From: an uncultured Clostridia bacterium
Lineage (GTDB): Bacteria; Bacillota; Clostridia; TANB77; CAG-508
Length of the DNA: 44,616 nt
NCBI GenBank assembly: GCA_944393385.1
Contig: CALYAA010000017.1
Span: forward strand, 1 to 44,616
Reading direction: 5' to 3'
This document shows, piece by piece, positions 8,154 to 16,599 of this stretch (position 1 is the stretch's first letter; each line of letters opens with the position of its first letter). Position numbers and translations under genes: made by a program. Under the pieces are notes generated by a model. The model made no database searches and was not told the DNA's origin. It saw only the letters and a list, made by a program, of their open reading frames with translations.

Positions 8154-8900
8154 TTAATCTTTTATAATATCTTTTATTACTTCTCCAGCAATTATTAATC
8201 CTGCTACAGATGGAACAAATGATACACTTCCTATAACTTTTTTGTTACTTTGTTCATTTTTATCTATAATAATTTTATTATTTATATCTTCTTCTATAAG
8301 TTTTTCTCTACTAATTGGCTTTTCTGTTGAACAAACAACTTTTAATCTTTCTATATTTAATTTCTTTAATTTTTTTCTTATTATTTTTGCTAAAGGACAT
8401 GTGTTTGTTTTATATATATCTGTTACTTCAAATTTTGTTGGATCTAATTTATTCCCAGTTCCCATACATGATATAATAGGAATTTTCAATTTATAAGCAC
8501 TTGATATTAATTCTATTTTAGATGATACTGTGTCTATTGCATCAACAATATAATCCAATTTATTTTCTTTATTTAATATTATTTTATTATGAGAATTAAA
8601 AAATTCTTGATATATTTCTACTTTTGCCAATGGGTTTATATCTAATATTCTTTCTTTAGCTATTTCTACTTTTGGTTTTCCAATTGTTTTTGTTGTTGCA
8701 ATAATCTGCCTATTTAAATTTGTTATACTTACAGTATCATTATCTATTAAAATAAACTTTCCAATTCCTGCTCTTACTAACCCTTCTACAACAAAAGAAC
8801 CAACTCCACCTACCCCAAATATAGCAACTTTAGAATTTTGAAGTTTTTCTATCCCTGCTTTTCCTATTAATAATTCTGTTCTTGAAAATTGTTCTAACAT
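8154..8900 (-). CDS. tcdA: TcdA-like tRNA threonylcarbamoyladenosine dehydratase (ThiF/E1 family)
   Basis: A 248-residue E1-like adenylating enzyme. TcdA converts t6A37 of ANN-decoding tRNAs to cyclic ct6A in an ATP-dependent reaction. Visible features are the start QFSRTELLIGKAGIEKLQ, the nucleotide-binding GVGGVGS (about 29-35), the NLNRQI segment, the DAIDTVSSK segment, a cysteine in SCMGTGNKLDP and another in VVCSTEKP, and a C-terminal SFVPSVAGLIIAGEVIKDI, all usual for the YgdL/TcdA group. The start ATG at 8900 has only a weak AAGAA site. A six-codon frame with a strong AAAGGAG site ends about 20 nt upstream, which may affect its translation. Assignment is good at family level. Confidence 0.88.
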   Translation of the reverse strand: MLEQFSRTELLIGKAGIEKLQNSKVAIFGVGGVGSFVVEGLVRAGIGKFILIDNDTVSITNLNRQIIATTKTIGKPKVEIAKERILDINPLAKVEIYQEFFNSHNKIILNKENKLDYIVDAIDTVSSKIELISSAYKLKIPIISCMGTGNKLDPTKFEVTDIYKTNTCPLAKIIRKKLKKLNIERLKVVCSTEKPISREKLIEEDINNKIIIDKNEQSNKKVIGSVSFVPSVAGLIIAGEVIKDIIKD

Positions 8901-9158
8901 TTCTTAAATTATATGCCATATTTAATAACTTAAATATAACATGTTCTCCTTTCGTCTATTTTTATATTAATACCTAGTATTATCTAAGTGTGATTATTAT
9001 TTTCTATTTTTAAATTTAATCATAATTTTTATTTTATTGAATATAATAATACTAAAATAGCTTATAAAATGATCATATAAAAAAGTAAGTTTATTTAAAT
9101 AATTTCTCAAAAAATTAATTATTAAAAAGGGATTTTAAAATTATTTTTATAAAAAGTA

Positions 9159-9187
9159 TTGACAAAACCAACATGTTTCTATATAAT
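9159..9187 (+). promoter_or_regulatory. Promoter of the initiator tRNA gene
   Basis: Perfect -35 TTGACA (9159-9164), 17-nt spacer, perfect -10 TATAAT (9182-9187), 17 nt before the tRNA. The remainder of the ~300-nt gap before it (8943-9158) is AT-rich sequence in which I see nothing else. Confidence 0.9.
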
Positions 9188-9203
9188 AGAAATGTTAATA
9201 CAT

Positions 9204-9279
9204 CGCGGGGTGGAGCAGTTGGCAGCTCGTTGGGCTCATAACCCAAAGGTCGAAGGTTCGAGTCCTTCTCCCGCAACCA
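9204..9279 (+). tRNA. Initiator tRNA-fMet (CAT)
   Basis: A full cloverleaf with encoded CCA and anticodon CAT in loop CTCATAA. Two initiator hallmarks are present: the first base pair is a C1-A72 mismatch, and the anticodon stem ends in three consecutive G-C pairs (GGG/CCC). It is 76 nt long and stands alone between its own promoter and terminator. Confidence 0.97.
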
Positions 9280-9294
9280 TTTATACAGTGTTTG

Positions 9295-9328
9295 AAGACT
9301 TTTACTAGAAATAGTTAAAGTCTTTTTT
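9295..9328 (+). terminator. Terminator of the initiator tRNA gene
   Basis: AAGACTTTTACT (9295-9306) pairs with AGTTAAAGTCTT (9313-9324) with one T-T mismatch, followed by a T-run. The following stretch to 9575 is AT-rich with no gene that I can support. Confidence 0.8.
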
Positions 9329-9575
9329 ATTTATCATATAACAATTTGCTATATTATCTAGATACAATTAGTAATCAAATTCCTTTAACTAATTCTTTTA
9401 GAAATCTTTTAGTATTTTTTTTATATTTCTTTAACCACTTTTCTTATTTTAATAATATTATATTATATCTTCTATCAAATATCAATATTTTGAACTAGTA
9501 AGCATCACTTATAAATTTCATTTTCCATACATACAGTTATACATATATGATATTTTTATTTTTCAAATCACTTAA

Positions 9576-10223
9576 TTAATAAATTACTAGATTCTCTTTA
9601 TATAGTAGAGTTATTTTTTTTCCATTTGTTTTTATAAATCTATCTTCTTTTAAATATTTTAATTCTCTAAACATAGAAGTTCTATTTACTACTAAATAAT
9701 CAGCTAAATCTTTTAAAGTAAATGGTAATTCTATAACTCTTGAATGACTTTTTTGATATTGTATTTCAAAATATTCTAATAATTTATCTCTTATACTTTT
9801 TTGGGATAGCACCCTTAGTTTCTCATTTGTTTTTTTATACTTCAAGCTAATTATTTTAAATAAATTATTAATAAATATATTAAAATAACTATAATTAATA
9901 TATTGATTATTAAATAGCAATTCATAATTAATAACTGCTATTTCTGTTTCTTCATTTGCAATAAGTTGAGAATCTCTATCATTAATAACACTTATATTTG
10001 TTCCAAAAACTGAGTCTTTTCTTAATATTTCTAAAATTATTTCATTTCCATTATAATAAGAATTCACAAGCTTTGCACTTCCTCTTAAGATAATTCCTAT
10101 TATGTTTTCTGACTTAAAAGTAGAAATCATATTTTCATTTTTTTGATATATATAAGTATGTATATTTAAAAGACTGAAAAGTCTCGTTTTTTGTAAATTT
10201 GTTAAGTTATCAAATGGACTCAT
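9576..10223 (-). CDS. Crp/Fnr family transcriptional regulator
   Basis: A 215-residue regulator with an N-terminal cyclic-nucleotide-binding-type beta barrel (about 15-120; GIILRGSAKLV and DSVFGTNIS are the typical strands). A long dimerization helix follows, then a C-terminal winged helix (about 145-210) with the HTH segment LKDLADYLVVNRTSMFRELKYLKED. It contains no cysteine at all, so it cannot bind an FNR-type iron-sulfur cluster through Cys; the effector is unknown. It is divergent from nrdDG with a 116-nt shared upstream region, which suggests, without proof, that it regulates the anaerobic ribonucleotide reductase or itself. No clear operator is visible. Confidence 0.85.
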   Translation of the reverse strand: MSPFDNLTNLQKTRLFSLLNIHTYIYQKNENMISTFKSENIIGIILRGSAKLVNSYYNGNEIILEILRKDSVFGTNISVINDRDSQLIANEETEIAVINYELLFNNQYINYSYFNIFINNLFKIISLKYKKTNEKLRVLSQKSIRDKLLEYFEIQYQKSHSRVIELPFTLKDLADYLVVNRTSMFRELKYLKEDRFIKTNGKKITLLYKENLVIY

Positions 10224-10339
10224 AATTTTACCTCCAAAATTATTATAACAAATTTTTATAAAAGTATCAAATGCGACTTTTACATTTAAATTTCTATTGA
10301 TAAAATTTGTTCAAGAAAACTAAAGGAGGAACAAAAGAA

Positions 10340-12535
10340 ATGAAAATTGTTAAGAGAGATGGACATATAGTAGACTATGATCCAGAAAAAATAAGAATAG
10401 CAATAGGAAAAGCAAATAACGAAGTAAGAGGAAAGGAAAAAGCATCAAAAGATGAAATTGAAGAGATTATTAAGTATATTGAAGAACTAAATAAAAAAAG
10501 AATTTTAGTTGAAGATATACAAGATATTATTGAAGAAAAGTTAATGGAATTTGATAAATATCAATTAGCAAAAAAATATATTACATATAGATATACAAGA
10601 GAATTAGTTAGAAAAGCAAATACAACAGATCAAACAATTAAAGAATTAATTGAAGGTGAGAATGAATATTGGAATAATGAAAATTCTAACAAAAATGCTG
10701 AACTTGTAACAACACAAAGAGATTATTTGGCTGGAATTACAAGTACAGATATAACTAGAAGATTTTTACTTCCTGAAGAAATTGTTAAAGCACATGATGA
10801 AGGAATTATTCATTTCCATGATGCAGATTATTTTGCACAAAATGCATTACATAATTGTGAATTAATTAATTTAGATGATATGTTGCAAAATGGAACTGTT
10901 ATAAATGGTGTTATGATAGAAAAACCACATAGATTTATTACTGCTGCAACTATTGCAACACAAATAATTCTTGCTGTTACATCATCAAGTTATGGTGGAG
11001 CAACAATTTCTCTTACACATTTAGCTCCTTTTGTTAGAGATAGTTATAATAAATATTATCAAAAATATAAAGATAGAAAATTAAAAGATGAAGATTGTAA
11101 AAAATTCGCAATGCAAGATACAAAAAAAGAAGTTGCAGATGGTGTACAAACATTTAATTATCAAGTTAATTCAATGACAAATACAAACGGTCAAGCACCA
11201 TTTTTATCTGTTAATATGTATTTAGGAGAAACAGATGAATATAAAGAAGAATTAGCAATGATAATTGAAGAGTTTTTAAAACAAAGAATCCTTGGATTTA
11301 AAAATAGAAAAGGTGTCTATATAACTCCTGCATTTCCAAAACTTTTATATGTTCTTGAAGAAGATAATATTCATGAAGATAGCAAATATTGGTATTTAAC
11401 AGAGTTAGCTGCAAAATGTACTGCAAAAAGAATGGTTCCAGATTATATTTCAGAAAAAATGATGAAAGAATTAAAAATAAATGAAAATGGAGTTGGAGAT
11501 TGTTATCCTTGTATGGGATGTCGTTCTTTCCTTACTCCAGATAGAACAATGAGTCTTGGAAATATATCAAAAGCCAAAAACTATGTTCCTGGAAAAGGAA
11601 AATATTATGGAAGATTTAATCAAGGCGTTGTTACAATAAATTTGCCAGATATTGCTCTTTCTTCTAAGAAAGATATGAATAATTTTTGGAAAATATTTGA
11701 TGAAAGATTAGAATTATGTCATAAAGCATTACAAATTAGGCATAAAAGATTAAGTAATGTAACAAGTGATGTTGCTCCTATTTTATGGCAAGATGGAGCT
11801 TTAGCAAGATTAGAGCCTGGAGAATCAATACATGATTTATTACATCATGGTTATTCTACTATTTCACTAGGATATGCTGGACTATATGAATGTGTAAAAT
11901 ATATGACTGGGCATTCTCATACAGATAAAGGAGAAGGAGAAAAATTCGGTTTAGAAATTATGCAACATTTAAATGATATGGCAAAAAAATGGAAAGAAGA
12001 AGAAGATATTGATTACTCTGTTTATGGAACTCCAATAGAATCTACAACTTATAAATTTGCAAAATGTTTAAGAGATAGATTCGGAATAATTAAGGGTATA
12101 ACAGATAGAGATTATATTACCAATTCATATCATGTACCTGTATTTGAAGAAATCGATGCTTTTTCAAAATTAAAATTAGAAAGCGAATTTCAAAAACTAA
12201 GCCCTGGTGGAGCAATTTCTTATATAGAAACACCTAATTTACAAAATAACTTAGATGTTATTATAGAAGTTATAAAATTCATTTATGATAATATTATGTA
12301 TGCTGAACTTAACACAAAATCTGATTATTGTCAAAAATGTGGATACACAGGTGAAATTTTAATTGATGATAATTTAGAATGGTATTGTCCAAATTGCGGA
12401 AATAGAGATCATAATACATTAAATGTTGCAAGAAGGACTTGTGGATATATTGGTACAAACTTCTGGAACAAAGGAAGAACTCAAGAAATTAAAGAAAGGG
12501 TATTACATATAGATAATAAGGTGGCAAAAGAATGA
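10340..12535 (+). CDS. nrdD: Anaerobic (class III) ribonucleoside-triphosphate reductase
   Basis: A glycyl-radical enzyme that reduces ribonucleotides to deoxyribonucleotides under anoxia. The start at 10340 is chosen because AAAGGAGGA lies 9-10 nt upstream; the frame stays open about 11 codons further but without a site. The 731-residue protein begins with an ATP-cone (MKIVKRDGHIVDYD). Near the C-terminus is the zinc module CQKCGYTG...CPNCGNRD, followed by the glycyl-radical loop RRTCGYIG. Its stop TGA overlaps the ATG of nrdG (ATGA), so the two are translationally coupled. Together they indicate an obligate or facultative anaerobe. Confidence 0.98.
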   Translation: MKIVKRDGHIVDYDPEKIRIAIGKANNEVRGKEKASKDEIEEIIKYIEELNKKRILVEDIQDIIEEKLMEFDKYQLAKKYITYRYTRELVRKANTTDQTIKELIEGENEYWNNENSNKNAELVTTQRDYLAGITSTDITRRFLLPEEIVKAHDEGIIHFHDADYFAQNALHNCELINLDDMLQNGTVINGVMIEKPHRFITAATIATQIILAVTSSSYGGATISLTHLAPFVRDSYNKYYQKYKDRKLKDEDCKKFAMQDTKKEVADGVQTFNYQVNSMTNTNGQAPFLSVNMYLGETDEYKEELAMIIEEFLKQRILGFKNRKGVYITPAFPKLLYVLEEDNIHEDSKYWYLTELAAKCTAKRMVPDYISEKMMKELKINENGVGDCYPCMGCRSFLTPDRTMSLGNISKAKNYVPGKGKYYGRFNQGVVTINLPDIALSSKKDMNNFWKIFDERLELCHKALQIRHKRLSNVTSDVAPILWQDGALARLEPGESIHDLLHHGYSTISLGYAGLYECVKYMTGHSHTDKGEGEKFGLEIMQHLNDMAKKWKEEEDIDYSVYGTPIESTTYKFAKCLRDRFGIIKGITDRDYITNSYHVPVFEEIDAFSKLKLESEFQKLSPGGAISYIETPNLQNNLDVIIEVIKFIYDNIMYAELNTKSDYCQKCGYTGEILIDDNLEWYCPNCGNRDHNTLNVARRTCGYIGTNFWNKGRTQEIKERVLHIDNKVAKE

Positions 12536-13023
12536 GATATAATTTAATAAGAGAAATGGATATTTCAAATGGACCAGGTTTAAGAGTATCTATATTTATG
12601 CAAGGTTGTAGTTTTCATTGTAAAAATTGTTTTAATCCTGAAACATGGGATTTTGAAGGTGGTAAAGAGTTTACTGATGAAACAATACAAAAAGTTTTAG
12701 ATTTATGCAGTAAAAACCATATTAAAGGATTATCTATCTTAGGTGGTGAACCTATGCATCCAAAAAATATTGAAGCAACAACAAAACTAGCAAAAGCATT
12801 TAAAGAAAAATACCCAAATAAAACTTTATGGGTTTGGTCTGGTTACAAATTTGATGAAGATTTAAAAGATAAAGAAGTTCTAAATTATATTGACGTTTTA
12901 GTAGATGGAACTTATAAAGATGAATTACATGATTTTACATTAAAATGGAAAGGCTCTTCAAATCAAAGAGTAATTGATGTTAAGAAAAGCTTAGAAGATA
13001 ATGCAATTGTTTTAGTTGATTAG
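12532..13023 (+). CDS. nrdG: Anaerobic ribonucleotide reductase activating protein
   Basis: A 163-residue radical-SAM activase that installs the glycyl radical on NrdD. The Fe4S4-binding motif CxxxCxxC is visible in MQGCSFHCKNC, followed by FNPETWDFEGG and the SAM-contact motif LSILGGEP. Length and layout match the NrdG family. It overlaps the end of nrdD by 4 nt and is followed by a terminator. Confidence 0.98.
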   Translation: MRYNLIREMDISNGPGLRVSIFMQGCSFHCKNCFNPETWDFEGGKEFTDETIQKVLDLCSKNHIKGLSILGGEPMHPKNIEATTKLAKAFKEKYPNKTLWVWSGYKFDEDLKDKEVLNYIDVLVDGTYKDELHDFTLKWKGSSNQRVIDVKKSLEDNAIVLVD

Positions 13024-13084
13024 TTTGAAAGAAATTTCTTTTATAACTATGTGTGTCTTAGAGAGGCATGATATTTAAGATGAA

Positions 13085-13117
13085 AAAGATTTTACATTAT
13101 TGTAAAATCTTTTTTTA
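13085..13117 (+). terminator. Terminator of nrdDG
   Basis: A 12-bp perfect stem, AAAGATTTTACA (13085-13096) with TGTAAAATCTTT (13101-13112), followed by a T-run. The same AAAGATTTTAC/GTAAAATCTTT stem recurs at 16562-16592, on the other side of the protease gene. Confidence 0.9.
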
Positions 13118-13153
13118 TAAAATATTTTGTAAAAAAAAAGTTGTATTTTAACA

Positions 13154-13182
13154 TTTACAAAATTAAAGATTATATGTATAAT
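13154..13182 (+). promoter_or_regulatory. Promoter of the surface protease gene
   Basis: -35 TTTACA (13154-13159), 17-nt spacer ending in TG, perfect -10 TATAAT (13177-13182). It is 43 nt before the ATG at 13226, which has an AAGGAG ribosome site. Confidence 0.75.
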
Positions 13183-13225
13183 AAAATAAGAATATTTTTT
13201 AAAATTATATTAAGGAGAAAAAAGT

Positions 13226-16200
13226 ATGAATACACAACAGAAAAAAATTATTTTAATAATGTTAATCTTTTTTATTTCATTATTATTTTTAAATCCAATA
13301 TCATATGCAAATTATGATGAAAGTTTTCTCCAGCCAGTCGAATATTCTGATGAATTTAAAGAATGGCTAAAACTTTCTGATGAAGAAAAATCAAAAGTAG
13401 TCATGCCTAGAATGTATGATGTAAAATACAGTAAAAAGAATTCTAGGAATCTTTTAAATTTAGTTAGAACTGCTAGAGCAAGTTTAGATTCTAGGTTTAG
13501 TTTAAAAGATTTAATTCCAGAGAACTTAGTTATAAGAAATCAACAACAAACAAATTTATGCTGGGCTATTGCTACATTATCTTCTTTAGAAACTAATCTT
13601 GCTTTATCTAATTATAAACAAGGAATAAATTTATCAAAAGTATATGATTTTTCTGAAAGACATATGGAATATGCTACAACCAGAGAATTTGCTGATGGAG
13701 CAATAAACGAAAAAGGATATAACAGAAAACTTGGAAGTGGTGGTGCTTATCAATTTTCATTTTCATATTTAACAAATGGCACTGGTGCAATTCCAGAATC
13801 AGAAATGCCTTTTGAAAATAATGAAGATACTATAGACATTAGCGAAATTCAAGGTAAAACTGTTTCTAGTGAAGTATCTGATATGGTACTTTTTGCAGAT
13901 TACAATGCAGTAACAGGTACAGAAAGAACTGAAATTATGAATCAAATAAAAGAGCATATTCAAAATTATGGTTCTGTACAAGCCTCAATACATGGAAATT
14001 CTTCAAATATTACTGGTTTTAATTGTTATAATAATGATACTGGTGCAAAATATTGTAGTGGAGCTATAAATCACCCTATGGATCATGGTGTCTCAATAAT
14101 TGGTTGGGATGATAATTATAGTATTGATAATTTCCCAGAAGATTCTAAACCAACATCAAATGGTGCATGGATTGTAAGAAACTCTTGGGGAGAATCTTAT
14201 GGAGATGAAGGATATATATATATATCTTATGAAGATTATAATGTATCAAAACAATTATATGGAATTGAGAAAGCATCTGATACTGTTAATTATGACTATA
14301 TATATCAATATGATGAATATTTTCCACCAATAGAGGTTACTGTACCTTCTTCTAGTATGATGTTAGGAACTATCTTTAATAAACAATCATCAAGTACAGA
14401 ATATTTAACACAAGTATCTATTTACTTACCTGGAACAAATACATGTAAAGTATATGTAAATCCTAATGGAACCGGAATGTCTGAAAATGATTTACAACCA
14501 GTCACTTTAAAAGCTGGAAATTCAGAAACTATAAGCTCTGGTTATCATACATTAGAATTTGCTACTCCTATAGAATTAACATCAGATTCATTTGTGGTAG
14601 TAGTGGAAATTCAAAGTTCTTCAAATAATTATGTTATATTACCATTAGAATGCCCAATTGATGTAATGGACTACTGGGATTATGTAACAGTAGAAGAAGG
14701 AAAATGTTTTTATGCTACAGGAAATAACTTGTCAAATTGTAAATGGGCAGATTTAGGCAAACTTGTAGACTCTGGTAAATCTACATATAATGGAGATAGC
14801 ACAATAAAAGCATTTACAACAACTAATTCGAACGATGGTTCTATTAAAAATATTGAAATTACAACTCCTCCTACTAAAACTACTTATTTTGAAGGAGAAG
14901 ATTTTGATAAAACCGGTATGGTTGTTACAGCAAATTATAATAGTGAAGAAACCCCTTCTGTAGTACTAGATGATTCTAGCTACAGTATCACAAATGGTAC
15001 AAATTTACAAGCTGGTCAAACAAGTGTTACTATTTCTTATGAGGGAAAAACTGTAGAACAACCAATTACTGTTGAAGAAAACAGTATAGTTAATTTAGAA
15101 ATTACAACACCTCCTACTAAAACAGAATATAAAGAAGGAGAAAATTTTGATAAAACTGGCATGGTTGTTGAAGCAACTTATAAAAATGGTTCAACAAAAA
15201 ACATTACAGATTATACAATAGATGATGGAGATAATTTAAATGTTGATCAAACATATGTAACAATATCTTATAATGGGCAAACTGTACAGCAAACTATAAC
15301 AGTTATACCTAATCCATTAATAGAAATAGCAATTACTAACCCTCCATCAAAGACAGAATATATTGTTGGACAAAATTTTGATAAAACTGGTATGATTGTT
15401 GCTGGAATTTATCAAGACGGATCTACTAAACAAATATTAGATTATACAATTGAAAATGGAACAAATTTATCTGAGGGACAAACTTCTGTTACAATTACAT
15501 ACAATGGAATGTCAACAACTCAAACTATAACAGTTGAAGAAAAAACAGTTGTTGGAATTTCAATAATTAAATTACCTTCAAAAACTCAATATATACAAAA
15601 TGAAGAAAATTTAGATTTAACAGGCGGATTACTAAAAGTAACTTATAATGACAATTCAACAGAAGAATTAGATCTAAACTCCGAATTAATTGAAGTAAAC
15701 GGGTTTGATAATACAAAAGTAGGTACAAATACAATAGAAATAACATATATGGAATTAACAATTACATTAGATGTAGTAATTATTGAAAATCCTGATGATG
15801 AAAATCCTGATGATGAAAATCCTGATGATGAAAATCCTGACGATACAAATCCTGATGATGAAAATCCTGATGATACAAATCCTGATGATGAAAATCCTGA
15901 TGACGAAAATCCTGATGATGAAAATCCTCAAGATGGAAATGCAGAAAGTTCAAATTTCGATAATGTAGACTATCTTATAAATAAAGTTCAACTTCACACA
16001 TTTACAGATAAAAATACTCAAGAATATTTATTAGTTGATTTAACTATAAATGGTATTTCTAGAAATACAGAAAATGATAGTTACAAATATTACTATTATT
16101 TATCTCCAAATCAAGATGAAAATAGCATACAAGATTGGATAGAGATAAAAGAAGAACAAACATCAAATGATAGTATTCACTTTAAAGTTAACTCAAAAGA

Positions 16201-16555
16201 TATAAAAAATTATTTAGAACTATTATCTTCAGATACTTTATATTTATATATAAGAGAAGTTGTAACAAAAGGAGGAAGTCAATCTGTAGCAATATCAAAA
16301 CCTATGAAAGTTGAATTAAATGCAGATATTGAAATAGAAATATATAGAGATAATGCAAAAATAGAAAATAATAATTCTAATAATAATTCTAATAATAACA
16401 ATAATAATCAGACAGGAAATGATAATACAGTAGCACAAGAAGAAATTCCAAAAACAGGTATAAGAAATATATTAATAATTGGAGTTGCAATAATATTATT
16501 AGGTACATTAGTATTCTTTATTAGATATAAAATATTGAATAGTTATGTTAAGTAA
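13226..16555 (+). CDS. Sortase-anchored papain-like (C1) cysteine protease with Ig-like repeats
   Basis: A 1109-residue surface protein. A signal peptide (1-28) is followed by a papain-fold domain (about 95-350) with catalytic C112 in QQQTNLCWAIA, H287 in MDHGVSIIGW and N319 in IVRNSWGESYGDEGY. A lectin-like beta domain follows (about 360-530), then four Ig-like (bIg_3-type) repeats each containing FDKTGM or a variant, then an Asp/Pro-rich stalk of nine NPDD(E/T) pentapeptides (15788-15922). After another beta domain and an Asn-rich linker comes an IPKTG sorting signal, a hydrophobic segment and a basic tail. It would be covalently attached to the wall, probably by the sortase encoded at 20344-20925. 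The substrate is unknown. It is a single-gene unit, convergent with the cohesin-dockerin genes. Confidence 0.93.
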   Translation: MNTQQKKIILIMLIFFISLLFLNPISYANYDESFLQPVEYSDEFKEWLKLSDEEKSKVVMPRMYDVKYSKKNSRNLLNLVRTARASLDSRFSLKDLIPENLVIRNQQQTNLCWAIATLSSLETNLALSNYKQGINLSKVYDFSERHMEYATTREFADGAINEKGYNRKLGSGGAYQFSFSYLTNGTGAIPESEMPFENNEDTIDISEIQGKTVSSEVSDMVLFADYNAVTGTERTEIMNQIKEHIQNYGSVQASIHGNSSNITGFNCYNNDTGAKYCSGAINHPMDHGVSIIGWDDNYSIDNFPEDSKPTSNGAWIVRNSWGESYGDEGYIYISYEDYNVSKQLYGIEKASDTVNYDYIYQYDEYFPPIEVTVPSSSMMLGTIFNKQSSSTEYLTQVSIYLPGTNTCKVYVNPNGTGMSENDLQPVTLKAGNSETISSGYHTLEFATPIELTSDSFVVVVEIQSSSNNYVILPLECPIDVMDYWDYVTVEEGKCFYATGNNLSNCKWADLGKLVDSGKSTYNGDSTIKAFTTTNSNDGSIKNIEITTPPTKTTYFEGEDFDKTGMVVTANYNSEETPSVVLDDSSYSITNGTNLQAGQTSVTISYEGKTVEQPITVEENSIVNLEITTPPTKTEYKEGENFDKTGMVVEATYKNGSTKNITDYTIDDGDNLNVDQTYVTISYNGQTVQQTITVIPNPLIEIAITNPPSKTEYIVGQNFDKTGMIVAGIYQDGSTKQILDYTIENGTNLSEGQTSVTITYNGMSTTQTITVEEKTVVGISIIKLPSKTQYIQNEENLDLTGGLLKVTYNDNSTEELDLNSELIEVNGFDNTKVGTNTIEITYMELTITLDVVIIENPDDENPDDENPDDENPDDTNPDDENPDDTNPDDENPDDENPDDENPQDGNAESSNFDNVDYLINKVQLHTFTDKNTQEYLLVDLTINGISRNTENDSYKYYYYLSPNQDENSIQDWIEIKEEQTSNDSIHFKVNSKDIKNYLELLSSDTLYLYIREVVTKGGSQSVAISKPMKVELNADIEIEIYRDNAKIENNNSNNNSNNNNNNQTGNDNTVAQEEIPKTGIRNILIIGVAIILLGTLVFFIRYKILNSYVK
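15788..15922 (+). repeat. Nine tandem 15-bp units encoding NPDD(E/T)
   Basis: The unit AATCCTGATGATGAA is repeated nine times in frame with a few synonymous changes and two E-to-T variants, plus a tenth degenerate unit (NPQDG). It forms an acidic spacer in the surface protease. The high nucleotide identity between units suggests recent expansion and possible length variation between strains. Confidence 0.95.
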
Positions 16556-16561
16556 TGCAAA

Positions 16562-16599
16562 TAAAAGATTTTACATTTAGTAAAATCTTTTATTTTTTT
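16562..16599. terminator. Bidirectional terminator between convergent genes
   Basis: A perfect 13-bp stem (16562-16574 with 16580-16592) and a 5-nt loop. A T-run follows on the plus strand for the protease gene. On the minus strand the stem overlaps the end of the cohesin gene and its stop codon at 16590. Confidence 0.88.

Noticed and set aside
7980-8198. Plus-strand ORF across the GNAT-tcdA gap, with an AAAGGAGG followed by ATG at about 8142
   Set aside because: The ATG after that site opens only a 4-codon frame, and the longer ORF runs antisense into both flanking genes with no family pattern.
10224-10339. Possible FNR box TTGATAAAATTTGTTCAA in front of nrdD
   Set aside because: The half-sites TTGA and TCAA are 10 nt apart instead of 6, so it does not match the Crp/Fnr consensus.
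15783-15968. ORF MKILMMKILMM... in another frame of the protease gene
   Set aside because: It is the shifted reading of the 15-bp repeat and has no start signal.
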